Positions 39,286 to 47,681 of a stretch of DNA of 64,000 nucleotides are shown here, piece after piece. Source of the DNA: Azotobacter beijerinckii (GTDB lineage: Bacteria > Pseudomonadota > Gammaproteobacteria > Pseudomonadales > Pseudomonadaceae). The DNA lies in assembly GCF_900110885.1 (NCBI RefSeq), contig NZ_FOFJ01000009.1:1-64000 (forward strand), in the 5' to 3' direction. The translations under genes were made by a program, and so were the position numbers. Below the pieces are notes generated by a model that did not search any database, was not told the DNA's origin, and saw nothing but the letters and a program-made list of their open reading frames with translations. Within the stretch, counting starts at the first letter, position 1. Each line of letters opens with the position of its first letter.

Positions 39286-41958
39286 ATGGGCAGCTCCAAC
39301 GACATGGATTCGTCCGCCGGTGGTCTCGGCAGCGGTTTTTCGCGCTGGCTGAACCTCCGTCGCGCATTGCGCCCGCCGCAGGGCGAGCGCCCGGCGGAAC
39401 CCGGCGAGCCCTGGTGGAGCTGGACGCCGGCGCAGGCCTTCGCCGCCCTGGACAGCCGCGCCGAGGGTCTCTCCGGCGCCGCCGCAGCCACCCGTCAAGG
39501 CGCCGGCAGGACGCCGGAGCAGGGCCGCTCCCGCGGCCTGCCGCGGATCTTCCTCGAACAGCTGCGCAGCCCGCTGGTGCTGATCCTGATCTTCGCCAGC
39601 GTGGTCTCGCTGGTGGTCCACGACTGGCTGGACGCGGGCATCGTGCTGGCCATCGTGCTGGTCGGCGCGCTGCTCGGCACCGTCCAGGAATACCGCGCCT
39701 CCAGCGCTCTGGAGCAGCTGCGCCGGCGCGTGGCGATCACCGCCCGGGTGCGCCGCGACGGCGTGCCGGTCGAGATTCCGGCCGGCGAGGTGGTGCCGGG
39801 CGACGTGATCGAGCTGTCCGCCGGCAGCCTGATCCCCGCCGATGGCCTGCTGCTGGAAGCCCGCGACTGCTTCGCCAGCCAGAGTCTTTTGACCGGCGAA
39901 ACCTTCCCGGTGGAGAAGCAGCCGGGCCTCGCCGAGCCCCAGGCCAGCCTCGCCGAGCGGAGCAACTGCCTGTTCATGGGCAGCTCGCTGCGCAGCGGCA
40001 CGGCGACCCTGCTGGCGGTGCGCATCGGCAGCGCCAGCGAATACGGCCAGATCGCCCGCAGCCTCTCGCTGCGCCCACCGGAAACCGAATTCGAGCGCGG
40101 CCTGCGCCACTTCGGCAGCCTGCTGCTCAAGGTCATGCTGCTGATGGTGGTCGGCGTGCTGGCGGCGAACATCCTGCTCGGGCGGCCCACCGTGGACACC
40201 CTGCTGTTCGCCATCGCCCTGGCGGTCGGCCTGTCCCCCGAGCTGCTGCCGGCGATCCTCGGCATCACCCTGGCCCAGGGCGCGCAGCGCATGGCCCGGC
40301 GCGGGGTGATCGTGCGCCAGCTGAACGCCATCGAGAACCTCGGCGCCATGGACGTGCTGTGCACCGACAAGACCGGCACCCTGACCCGCGGGGTGGTGCA
40401 GCTCGACGGCGCGCTGGCCCCCGATGGCCAGCCCTCGGCGCGCTGCCTGCTGCTCGCCTGCCTCAACGCCAGCCTGCAGACCGGGCTGGCCAACGCCCTG
40501 GACGCCGCGCTGGTCGCCACGGCGCAGGAGCAGGGCCTCGACCTCGGCGCCTTTCGCAAGCTCGACGAGATCCCCTACGACTTCGTGCGCAAGCGCCTCG
40601 CGCTGGTTGTCGAGGACGCGGATGGGGAGGCGCTGATGATCGTCAAGGGCGCGCTGGACAAGGTGCTGGAGCGCTGCACGCGGATCGGCGAGGGCGAGGC
40701 AGCGGCGCCGCTGGATGAGGCGGCGCTGGCCGACATCCGCGAGCGTTACGCCCAGTGGAGCGCCCGGGGCTACCGGGTGCTCGGCCTGGCCAGCCGGCGG
40801 CTGGCGCGCCAGGCGCGCTACGCCGAGGCGGACGAGCGCAAACTGGCCTTCGCCGGCTTCCTGCTGTTCTTCGACCCGCCCGAGCCCGGCGTGCGCGAGA
40901 CCCTGCAGGCCCTCGGCCGGCTCGGCGTGGCGGTGAAGATCATCAGCGGCGACAACCGCCTGGTGACCCAGCATGTTGCCGAGGCGGTCGGTATTCCGGC
41001 CGAGCGGGTGATCACCGGCGGCGAACTGCTGCAGATGAAGGAGGAGGCGCTGCTCAACCTGGCGCCGCAGGTGGCGCTGTTCGCCGAGGTCGACCCCAAC
41101 CAGAAGGAGCGGATCATCCTCGCCCTGCAGAAGACCGGCCACGTGGTGGGCTTTCTCGGCGACGGCATCAACGACGCGCCGGCGCTGCACGCGGCGGACG
41201 TCGGCGTCTCGGTGGACCAGGCGGTGGACGTGGCCAGGGAGGCCGCCGACTTCGTCCTCCTGCGCCACGACCTGGACCTGCTGCGCCAGGGGATCGACGA
41301 GGGCCGCCACACCTTCGCCAACACCCTCAAGTACATCTTCATCACCACCAGCGCCAACTTCGGCAACATGATCAGCATGGCCCTGGCCTCGCTGTTTTTG
41401 CCCTTCCTGCCGTTGCTCGCCAAGCAGATCCTGCTCAACAACTTCCTCTCCGACATCCCGGCGATGGGCATCGCCGGCGACAACGTCGACCGCGAATGGG
41501 AACGCACCCCGCACCACTGGGACATCCGCGAGGTGCGCAACTTCATGGTGGTGTTCGGGCTGGTCAGCTCGGCCTTCGACCTGCTGACCTTCGGCGTGCT
41601 GTTCTACTTCGTCGGCGAACGGCCCGAGCTGTTTCGCAGCGGCTGGTTCGTCGAATCGCTGCTCACCGAACTGGCGATCATCTTCGTGGTGCGCACCTAC
41701 AAACCCTTCTACCGCAGCCGCCCCGGCCGCCTGCTGCTCTCGAGCACCCTGGCGGTGATGCTGCTCACCGTGCTTTTGCCCTACACCCCGGCCGGCACCT
41801 GGTTCGACCTCGTCCCCCTGCCGCCCGTGCTGCTGGCGACCATCGTGCTGATCACCCTGCTCTACGCGGCGGCTTCGGAGGCAGTGAAGCGGCGGTTCTA
41901 TGCGGCGGCGCGGAGGCCGAGGGGGGCGGCGAGGAGGTATCGGGGGGGCGTGGGGTAG
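39286..41958 (+). CDS. mgtA: Magnesium-translocating P-type ATPase
   Basis: The protein has 890 residues, the normal MgtA/MgtB length. It shows an N-terminal cation-ATPase domain, actuator TGETFPVEKQPG near 205, transmembrane VGLSPELLPAI near 320, phosphorylation site CTDKTGTLTRG near 362, and hinge GDGINDAPALHAADVGVSVD near 625, with four to six C-terminal helices. It imports Mg2+ across the inner membrane. No MgtC or PhoPQ gene is adjacent. Confidence 0.93.
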   Translation: MGSSNDMDSSAGGLGSGFSRWLNLRRALRPPQGERPAEPGEPWWSWTPAQAFAALDSRAEGLSGAAAATRQGAGRTPEQGRSRGLPRIFLEQLRSPLVLILIFASVVSLVVHDWLDAGIVLAIVLVGALLGTVQEYRASSALEQLRRRVAITARVRRDGVPVEIPAGEVVPGDVIELSAGSLIPADGLLLEARDCFASQSLLTGETFPVEKQPGLAEPQASLAERSNCLFMGSSLRSGTATLLAVRIGSASEYGQIARSLSLRPPETEFERGLRHFGSLLLKVMLLMVVGVLAANILLGRPTVDTLLFAIALAVGLSPELLPAILGITLAQGAQRMARRGVIVRQLNAIENLGAMDVLCTDKTGTLTRGVVQLDGALAPDGQPSARCLLLACLNASLQTGLANALDAALVATAQEQGLDLGAFRKLDEIPYDFVRKRLALVVEDADGEALMIVKGALDKVLERCTRIGEGEAAAPLDEAALADIRERYAQWSARGYRVLGLASRRLARQARYAEADERKLAFAGFLLFFDPPEPGVRETLQALGRLGVAVKIISGDNRLVTQHVAEAVGIPAERVITGGELLQMKEEALLNLAPQVALFAEVDPNQKERIILALQKTGHVVGFLGDGINDAPALHAADVGVSVDQAVDVAREAADFVLLRHDLDLLRQGIDEGRHTFANTLKYIFITTSANFGNMISMALASLFLPFLPLLAKQILLNNFLSDIPAMGIAGDNVDREWERTPHHWDIREVRNFMVVFGLVSSAFDLLTFGVLFYFVGERPELFRSGWFVESLLTELAIIFVVRTYKPFYRSRPGRLLLSSTLAVMLLTVLLPYTPAGTWFDLVPLPPVLLATIVLITLLYAAASEAVKRRFYAAARRPRGAARRYRGGVG

Positions 41959-42254
41959 GGCTTGGGTCAAACGAGGGACGTTTCAGCGAAGTGGCCGTGA
42001 TTTGTTCGGTATTCCCCCCGAGGGGTGCGGCCTGCCTGGACTGACGCGAGCAGATTCGATCAACATTGAAAAATGATCCATTTTCAGCCGCGTAATATAC
42101 GGCCAGTTGCCGAGCAATAATTTGACGGTATTCCCATAAGCTACATTAAATTCCAATTTATTATCCTGAGGCCCAAGAGCTGATAATTTACCTGGCCGAA
42201 TCTTTGGCGGTTGCTCTTTTATTTATTTTGAGTTTGTTACATTTGGCAGGGTAA

Positions 42255-42878
42255 ATGGTATTTACAATGGCTATAAGTAAATATGATCGGGAAGAAATTG
42301 CCAACATTGCAGATATGTTGCCGGACGTAGTGTTCATGGTAAGTGCTGGTGGTCGAATAACCTATGTCAGTGCCGCTTGCGAGACTGTTTTTGGCTATAA
42401 GCCCGAAGAGATGGTCGATAATTTCGTCATTGATTTTGTCGTACCGACGGAGCGCGACAGAACCTTGAAAGAGGCCAGTCGCGTCATGGCTGGCGGGCAG
42501 CGGATCGGCTTTGAGAATCGCTATCTCCATAAAGGCGGCCACGAAGTCCATGTGATGTGGTCCGCGCGATGGCGGGAGTCGGAGCGATTGCGTGTCGGAG
42601 TTGCTCGCGATATTACTGGTCTGAGGCTTGGGCAAATGTTGAACCGCGGTTTGCAGCTTGCCTCCGTTCCTTTGGCGCCATACGAGCGTAAGGTACTGCA
42701 ACTGCTCTTGACCGAGGCCACGGAAAAACAAATCGCCGAGCGTCTGGGGCTGGCCGTTTCCACCACCCACTCATATGTCACCAGCGTATTCCGGAAGTTT
42801 GGTGTGCGGGGGCGGGCAGGATTGATGAGCTTGTGGTTGAATCAGCATTCAAGCATAGACCTGCCAGTCCAGCGCTGA
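42255..42878 (+). CDS. PAS–LuxR-type transcriptional regulator
   Basis: The protein has 207 residues. An N-terminal PAS domain (about 15–125: ADMLPDVVFMVSAGGRITYV, GYKPEEMVDNF, HKGGHEVHVMWSARW) is followed by a LuxR helix-turn-helix (140–195: LAPYERKVLQLLLTEATEKQ, VSTTHSYVTSVFRKFGV). There is no receiver domain. It is flanked by AT-rich DNA of lower GC content than the region, suggesting acquisition. The pore-forming toxin gene is convergent 300 bases away and may or may not be its target. Confidence 0.8.
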   Translation: MVFTMAISKYDREEIANIADMLPDVVFMVSAGGRITYVSAACETVFGYKPEEMVDNFVIDFVVPTERDRTLKEASRVMAGGQRIGFENRYLHKGGHEVHVMWSARWRESERLRVGVARDITGLRLGQMLNRGLQLASVPLAPYERKVLQLLLTEATEKQIAERLGLAVSTTHSYVTSVFRKFGVRGRAGLMSLWLNQHSSIDLPVQR

Positions 42879-43173
42879 ATGCGGCTGGTCCGTGGGGTTC
42901 ACTCAAGGACTGTTCCGGCAAGGACTCGGTCAATCGCCGACGGTGACAAGACTTGAGTGCAACACCTTGGGGAAATCCGAACAAGTAAGCCGTTCTCAGC
43001 CAATCGCCGGTCGAGTCTACGTTCAGCCCAGCGACGGCCGGGATGATGCCCTCAGAAACCAGAGCAAAGCCCCCGGTTTCTAGATAAACCCCCTGGGTTT
43101 GTTTGGGCGGAAACGGGTCAATCAGATCATTGGCGGATCGGTGCCGACTTGTTCGGAGTTTCCTCAAGCCTAA

Positions 43174-44082
43174 TCAGGCCACGGATTTAAGCGAGAAGCC
43201 CCTTGCACCATGTCGCTCAATGTATATCGAGCACTGGTCGATCAACTTCCTTGCGGACTCTTTCAACAGGTTAAGCATGAGGTCGTCATATTCGACGTAC
43301 AGACTGGTCGTTTCCGTCTGGCTTTTCATGTCGCCGATAACAACAATCTCTTCCTGAAGCTTTATTTTTGCACCATCGATGTCGTCGGAGGCTTTCGAGA
43401 CAATACCCTCAATTGTCTTGAAATGCTCTTTCACCTCCTCGAACTTTTCTTTCAATGCAGGAATTAGCTTTCCCTCCAGGACGCCAGCGGCAATGCTGTA
43501 GCTTATGAGGAGGCCGAATGGACCAAGCACCAAGCCTGCCGCTGCGCCACCATAGGCTTCCTTACGGAGCCTATCGACCTGCATATCGTAGTAATTGCTT
43601 CCTTCCACAAAGTCGTTGTTCAACTGGGTGCTCAGAGATGAGATATGACCAGAGGCAGCGTTGAAGCTCTCGGAGCTAGCATGGAGCGAGGCCTGTGCCA
43701 CCGTCATCTTATTAATGCCGTCATTAAGCACCTTGAGCAGGATGCTTTTCTGAGCCTTCGCCTTTTCCTCGTTATAATTCTCGAACAACTGCAAATATGC
43801 CGTGAGCAGCTGGGAGGCCACACTAGACCACTCGAATACCGACTGCGTCGCCTTGAAGTATTCATCACGGCTATTTAACAGCAAGGTCTTGACTTGAGCG
43901 ACGATTTCCCCGGCCGCGTTCGAATAATCCTTCTCGTATTTAGTCAGATTATCTATGGTTTCCTCGAAGGTCTTCCACGGAATCAGTTGGTCGAGAATCT
44001 TGTTATACAGATCAAGCGCCTTGTCGCCTGCCTCAAGTCCATCCTTTACTATTTCTACTACGGCTTGTGCTTCAGCTACCAC
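43174..44082 (-). CDS. ClyA/HlyE-family pore-forming cytolysin homologue
   Basis: The protein has 302 residues, the length of E. coli haemolysin E. The similarity runs end to end: VEIVKDGLEAGDKALDLYNK and LIPWKTFEETI at the N-terminus, YEKDYSNAA, EWSSVASQLLTAYLQLFENY, the hydrophobic beta-tongue RKEAYGGAAAGLVLGPFGLL and ISYSIAAGVLEGKLIPALK near 175–210, and VEYDDLMLNLLKE near the end. ClyA assembles into an alpha-helical membrane pore and leaves the cell without a standard signal peptide; none is present here. Lower GC than its surroundings. Such a toxin is unexpected in a soil diazotroph; use against predators or competitors is inference. Confidence 0.92.
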   Translation of the reverse strand: MVAEAQAVVEIVKDGLEAGDKALDLYNKILDQLIPWKTFEETIDNLTKYEKDYSNAAGEIVAQVKTLLLNSRDEYFKATQSVFEWSSVASQLLTAYLQLFENYNEEKAKAQKSILLKVLNDGINKMTVAQASLHASSESFNAASGHISSLSTQLNNDFVEGSNYYDMQVDRLRKEAYGGAAAGLVLGPFGLLISYSIAAGVLEGKLIPALKEKFEEVKEHFKTIEGIVSKASDDIDGAKIKLQEEIVVIGDMKSQTETTSLYVEYDDLMLNLLKESARKLIDQCSIYIERHGARGFSLKSVA

Positions 44083-44310
44083 TTTTGACTCCTTGGCTTA
44101 TTTCTAAAGGGAGATTGCTGCCTTTCGACCAAACGTCGAGTCCAAGGAAATCTTAAAAGATTCCTTTGCCCAAAGGTACACTCTGAAAATCACGTCATTT
44201 CCGAGATGCAGTGCACAAATGCAGCATCTTTTTAATGGCTGACGTCACAGTGCTATTGATCAATACGACAACATCAAGCCGGATATTATTGAAAATTCCA
44301 GATCCACCAT

Positions 44311-44330
44311 ACCCTGCTAATTAGCAGGGT
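44311..44330. repeat. Perfect 20-base palindrome
   Basis: ACCCTGCTAATTAGCAGGGT reads the same on both strands, extended by an outer CC/GG. It lacks a T-tract, so it is more like a binding site or element end than a terminator. Confidence 0.7.
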
Positions 44331-44654
44331 GGAAATCGAATGCCGCCACACCCTCCGCACAGCTACCTCCCCTACCCAGCAGATGTTTTCGCATTATCCA
44401 GTGGTTCGACAGGGCAAACAGCATCACCAGCTACGCCGTATTCCTTTTCAGGTCGCGGAAATGCACCTTGATGTAGCCGATATATCAACAGGTCTCAGCG
44501 TGTTTCGATATTTCGACGTGGCCAAAAACCGAGTAATAAGTACCTGGAGAAAAATAATCCGATATTTTCTCAACGCATGCCCACTCAAGCCCGTGAAGCA
44601 CGCGGGTTTGCACGCTCAGGGGCGGAGGAAATCTAGGGGGATTTCCTTTCAGGT

Positions 44655-44676
44655 ACTTAAGAGCATGCTCTTAAGT
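44655..44676. repeat. Perfect 22-base palindrome
   Basis: A fully symmetrical sequence with core CTTAAGAGCATGCTCTTAAG, immediately downstream of the stop codon of the nucleotidyltransferase gene. Function unknown. Confidence 0.7.
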
Positions 44677-44683
44677 TGATATT

Positions 44684-45022
44684 TCAAAGTCGACGACACT
44701 GCGAGCTTGCAATACCCGATATATTTAAAACCTTCCCAACCCGCCCGATATGCTCGACCAACGCCGGATTGTCGATTTGCGAAAACAGCGACAGGTCGAT
44801 CTTCCAGGGCAGCAGCAGGTCGCCCAGCGCCAGTTCGATATCCAGCAACTCCCGATAGCTCGGATCGCCCTTGAGGGGCAGGTCGATATCCGAGCCGGGG
44901 TGGTAGTTGCCCTTGGCTCGGGAGCCGTAGAGCATCGCCTGCTCGATGCCCGGAAAGCGGCCGAACACCTGGCGGATGGACTCGACGGCCTGCGGCGGAA
45001 GGCCGATTTCCTCGGGCATCAT
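44684..45022 (-). CDS. Minimal nucleotidyltransferase (MNT), partner of HEPN
   Basis: The protein has 112 residues. Nucleotidyltransferase motif MLYGSRAKGNYHPGSDIDL near 30–48 with the two Asp, and a third Asp in KIDLSLF. This is the HI0073-type partner of a HEPN protein. In HEPN–MNT toxin–antitoxin pairs the MNT protein adenylylates and silences the HEPN RNase. It overlaps the HEPN remnant by 4 bases. The last about 10 residues run into the palindrome region and may be replaced sequence. Confidence 0.8.
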   Translation of the reverse strand: MMPEEIGLPPQAVESIRQVFGRFPGIEQAMLYGSRAKGNYHPGSDIDLPLKGDPSYRELLDIELALGDLLLPWKIDLSLFSQIDNPALVEHIGRVGKVLNISGIASSQCRRL

Positions 45023-45309
45023 GCGTTTGGCTCCACCCGGCTGGAGAGTATGCGCTCCAGCGCCTTGAGCAGCGGATGATGCTGCTGCCGGATGTTGAGC
45101 AGGATCGCCTCGGCGGTTTCTTCGTTGTAGGTGTGCGACGTACGGTTGCGGTCGGTCAGCATCTGCATCCAGCCTTGCCCGTCGGCGATCAGTCCTGCAC
45201 TGAAGGCTTCGCGGATGGTGTCGCGCGCACCGCTGGACGGACCGTATGCAGGGTACGGCAGTTCGACAAGGCTGCCGATTCTTGGCTCAGCTGGAGCGGT
45301 GCGCCCCAA
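45019..45309 (-). pseudogene. HEPN-domain protein, N-terminal half missing
   Basis: From ARDTIREAFSAGLIADGQGW onwards the frame matches the C-terminal half of HI0074-type HEPN proteins, including the RNase motif RNRTSH (R-x4-H) and YNEETAEAIL. The normal first about 60 residues are absent; the frame instead starts inside the end of the adjacent kinase gene. The toxin-like partner is therefore probably not functional. Confidence 0.7.
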
Positions 45310-45853
45310 CCGCCTTGATCACCCGCCTTACCGCCTCGTCCTCATCCGCCCCGGTCACATCCACCTGCAGGTCGCAGCGCGCCCTGAGTTCCGCCATGAA
45401 CTCGCCGCGGAACGCCGGGTCCAGGCTCTGGCGGTCGGCGAGGCTCATTTCCCTGCGTGCGCCCAGGCGGCGGACGCGTTCGTCTTCGTCCAGGGTGAGC
45501 AGCACCGAGACGTCCGGGCGCGGCAGGGCGGGGAGCAGGACGTCGAAGTCGGCCGCGACGCCGCGGGCCCGCGCATAGGCGATGGCGGAGGCCAGGAAGC
45601 GGTCCATCACCACGGTCCGGCCGGCGTCCGCCGCGGCCCGCGCCTTGCTGCCCTCGGCGGCGGCGATAGCGAGGTAGAACAGGGCGTGGGCGATCCTGGC
45701 ATCGCCCAGCACGGTGTGGATCTGCTCGCGCAGCGGCTTTACCGCCGGGCCGGGCATGCTCATGGCGATCCCGCCGAGCGCGGCGGCCAGGTTGCGGACC
45801 AGGGTCGTCTTGCCGACGCCGTCCAGGGATTCGATGACGATGAACCGGGCCAT
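45287..45853 (-). CDS. Thymidylate-kinase-like P-loop kinase
   Basis: The protein has 188 residues. P-loop FIVIESLDGVGKTTLVRNLA is at the N-terminus, the DR motif VVMDRFLASAIAYA near 95 and the lid region RLGARREMSLADRQ near 145. It is shorter than housekeeping Tmk (about 210 residues) and sits in an accessory region, so it may be a second nucleotide kinase. Its 3' end abuts the truncated HEPN gene. Confidence 0.75.
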   Translation of the reverse strand: MARFIVIESLDGVGKTTLVRNLAAALGGIAMSMPGPAVKPLREQIHTVLGDARIAHALFYLAIAAAEGSKARAAADAGRTVVMDRFLASAIAYARARGVAADFDVLLPALPRPDVSVLLTLDEDERVRRLGARREMSLADRQSLDPAFRGEFMAELRARCDLQVDVTGADEDEAVRRVIKAVGAHRSS

Positions 45854-46170
45854 GGGAGTTCCTGCCGCTGGGATTCGCGATCTTAGGGTAGCAGCTGGGC
45901 GTCCGGCGTCTGCTCGATATCCACAGCCCATCCCGATGGTCCGGGTTGCCCTTGATAGGCGTACAGGCCCCGTGATTCGGGAGCCGGCATGGGCAGAGGC
46001 CGGAAAAGTGCCGGATGGTTCTTCTTTAACGGCTTACCGAAACGCTCGGAGGCCGCATTCGGATTTTGCGGCCGCTCCATTTCGCTACTTAACTGTTAAG
46101 GCCCGCTTAAGGTCCGAGCAGGCTCAATCGACTGCCAATGCACCATTTCCATTTCCGGAGACCACTCGAA
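45854..46170. other. Intergenic region, no gene seen
   Basis: This 317-base gap separates the divergent kinase gene and a small hypothetical gene. Open frames are short and unconvincing. No recognised regulatory site. Confidence 0.35.
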
Positions 46171-46386
46171 ATGAATGGACTTGTACGCTGCGCTTATCGA
46201 CGGTTGGAGCTGGCACACGTTTACCGCGACACCGCCAACGAGCTGTATGGCGAAGCCAATACCAGTAATGGCGGCATGGCAAAATTTTTCAAAAACAAAG
46301 CCTATTACGAGAAGATTCGTGCCAATGCCCTCCTTGAGATGCTGGCGGAGGCGGCCTACCACAACAAACCGGTGGGCTCCCAGTGA
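46171..46386 (+). CDS. Small hypothetical protein
   Basis: The protein has 71 residues, mostly helical (YRRLELAHVYRDTANELYGE, FFKNKAYYEKIRANALLEML). GGAG lies about 10 bases upstream of the ATG at 46171; an in-frame ATG at 46138 has none. No family recognised. It runs convergent to the vnfDGK operon end. Confidence 0.5.
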   Translation: MNGLVRCAYRRLELAHVYRDTANELYGEANTSNGGMAKFFKNKAYYEKIRANALLEMLAEAAYHNKPVGSQ

Positions 46387-46590
46387 TCTGCCGATAGGCC
46401 ATTGTCGAGCGAGCACTGCCACATTGCCGGCGAGTCGGCGGCGCCAGGGGACGAAAGCGCCTGCGCTGGTCGGCTGACCGTCCGCGTCGGTGTGGGCTGT
46501 CGCTCTGGAAATGCTGTTCGTGCCCGGCTTCCGGTCGAGGCGTTGTGCGTCGACGCCGAGCTTTTTCTCGCCAATCGCAACCCGGCTTCA

Positions 46591-46627
46591 TAAAAAAGCG
46601 CCGACCGGCAGGGAAAACGGTCGGCGC
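46591..46627 (-). terminator. Terminator of the extended vnfDGK operon
   Basis: Minus-strand stem GCGCCGACCG/CGGTCGGCGC with a 10-base loop followed by TTTTTT. It lies just downstream of the Nif11-type gene and is the first strong terminator after the vnfD promoter, 7.7 kb away. Confidence 0.9.
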
Positions 46628-46647
46628 AAAGCCTCTGGGGGAACGGC

Positions 46648-46845
46648 TCAGAGCGGGGTGATGCCGTGTTCGGCGTAGATTTCGTCCTGGGCCTGGCGGA
46701 ATTCGTTGATGGTGAATTCGAAGCCGTGCTCCTTGAGCAGTACCCAGCTCGCCTGCTCGTCTTCCGAGCCTTCGTTGACCAGGTTCTTGAACGCTTCGTC
46801 GCTGCGCATGCGGTTGATGTAGGCCTTGGCGGATTCGACACTCAT
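46648..46845 (-). CDS. Nif11-family small protein
   Basis: The protein has 65 residues with the Nif11 pattern: SVESAKAYINRMRSDEAF at the N-terminus, a Glu/Asp-rich turn, and EHGFEFTINEFRQAQDEIY. GGGAGG stands upstream of the ATG. Nif11 proteins occur with nitrogen-fixation genes and, elsewhere, as leader peptides of modified peptides; here there is no Gly-Gly cleavage site or Cys-rich core, so it is more probably a mature small protein. Last gene of the vnfDGK unit. Confidence 0.85.
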   Translation of the reverse strand: MSVESAKAYINRMRSDEAFKNLVNEGSEDEQASWVLLKEHGFEFTINEFRQAQDEIYAEHGITPL

Positions 46846-46862
46846 CGGAGATGCCTCCCTAT

Positions 46863-47681
46863 TCATGCAGTGGTGTGATCGAGGAAACGGCGGCGGATCT
46901 GCGCGCCGAGCAGGTTGACGAGGCTGACCAGCGCCAGCAGGACGGCGATCAGGGCCAGGGCCTCGCGGTATTCGAAGAGGTGGAAGGCGGTGACGATCTC
47001 CAGCCCCAGGCCGCCGGCGCCGATCGCGCCCAGGGTGGTGGCGGCGCGGATGTTGTGTTCCCAGCGGTAGAGGGCGACGTCGACCAGCCGCGGCAGGACC
47101 TGCGGCAGCACGCCGAAGCGCAGCACGCCGAGCACCGGGACGCCCTGGCTGCGCAGCGCGTCGACCGGGGCGCGGTCGACGTGTTCGAAGATCTCGGCGA
47201 AGAACTTGCCGAGCATGCCGGTGGAGTGGGTGGCCAGCGCCAGCACCCCGGGCAGCGGGCCGAAGCCCACCGCGGCGACGAACAGGATGCCCCACACCAG
47301 ACTGGGGATCGAGCGGATGGTGTTGAGCAGCAGCAGGACCAGCTGGCGCAGCGGCGCGGGGGCCTGGCCGCTGGCCGCCAGGGCGCCGAGCGGCAGGGCG
47401 GCGAGCACGCCGCCGACGGTGCCGGCGACGCTCATGGTCAGGGTGTCGAGCAGCGGCTTGCTCCAGTGCTCCCAGCGCTCGAACGCCGGCGGCCAGGCGT
47501 CGCCGGCCAGGGTCCAGAGGGTCGGCAGCAGCTCGCGGTAGCGCTCGGCGTCGAGCGCGCCGGTGTGCTGGGTGGCCAGCAGCACCACGCCCAGGCCGAG
47601 CACCAGCAGCAGCCGCGACAGCCAGGCGCGCCGCGAAACCGCCCTCAGCAGCGCCTGCTGCTGCACGAGGGAGACGCTCAC
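46863..47681 (-). CDS. PhnE-type ABC transporter permease in vnf operon
   Basis: The protein has 272 residues, starting with GTG overlapping the binding-protein stop (GTGA). Six or so membrane helices, with the permease signature DALRSQGVPVLGVLRFGVLP near 190 and NTIRSIPSLVWGILF near 130 as in PhnE. With the two genes before it, it makes a complete PhnCDE-like importer. PhnE-type transporters carry phosphonate, phosphite or related oxyanions; in this operon vanadate is an attractive but unproven substrate. Confidence 0.85.
   Translation of the reverse strand: MSVSLVQQQALLRAVSRRAWLSRLLLVLGLGVVLLATQHTGALDAERYRELLPTLWTLAGDAWPPAFERWEHWSKPLLDTLTMSVAGTVGGVLAALPLGALAASGQAPAPLRQLVLLLLNTIRSIPSLVWGILFVAAVGFGPLPGVLALATHSTGMLGKFFAEIFEHVDRAPVDALRSQGVPVLGVLRFGVLPQVLPRLVDVALYRWEHNIRAATTLGAIGAGGLGLEIVTAFHLFEYREALALIAVLLALVSLVNLLGAQIRRRFLDHTTA

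Larger units (their letters stand above)
44083..44683. other. Low-GC non-coding region with large palindromes
   Basis: About 600 bases between the cytolysin gene and the nucleotidyltransferase gene. A 116-codon frame (44329–44679, plus strand) is open but resembles no family. Two perfect palindromes of 20 and 22 bases and a smaller hairpin (GAAATC/GATTTC near 44630) suggest the remains of a mobile element end, perhaps IS200/IS605-like. Confidence 0.45.

Noticed and set aside
39085..41970. 961-codon open frame on the minus strand
   Set aside because: It is the antisense shadow of mgtA: His/Gln/Asp/Ala-rich composition with no family, caused by high GC content.
44329..44679. 116-codon frame on the plus strand in the low-GC region
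   Set aside because: No ribosome site or recognisable family, and it spans both palindromes; more likely non-coding element remnant.
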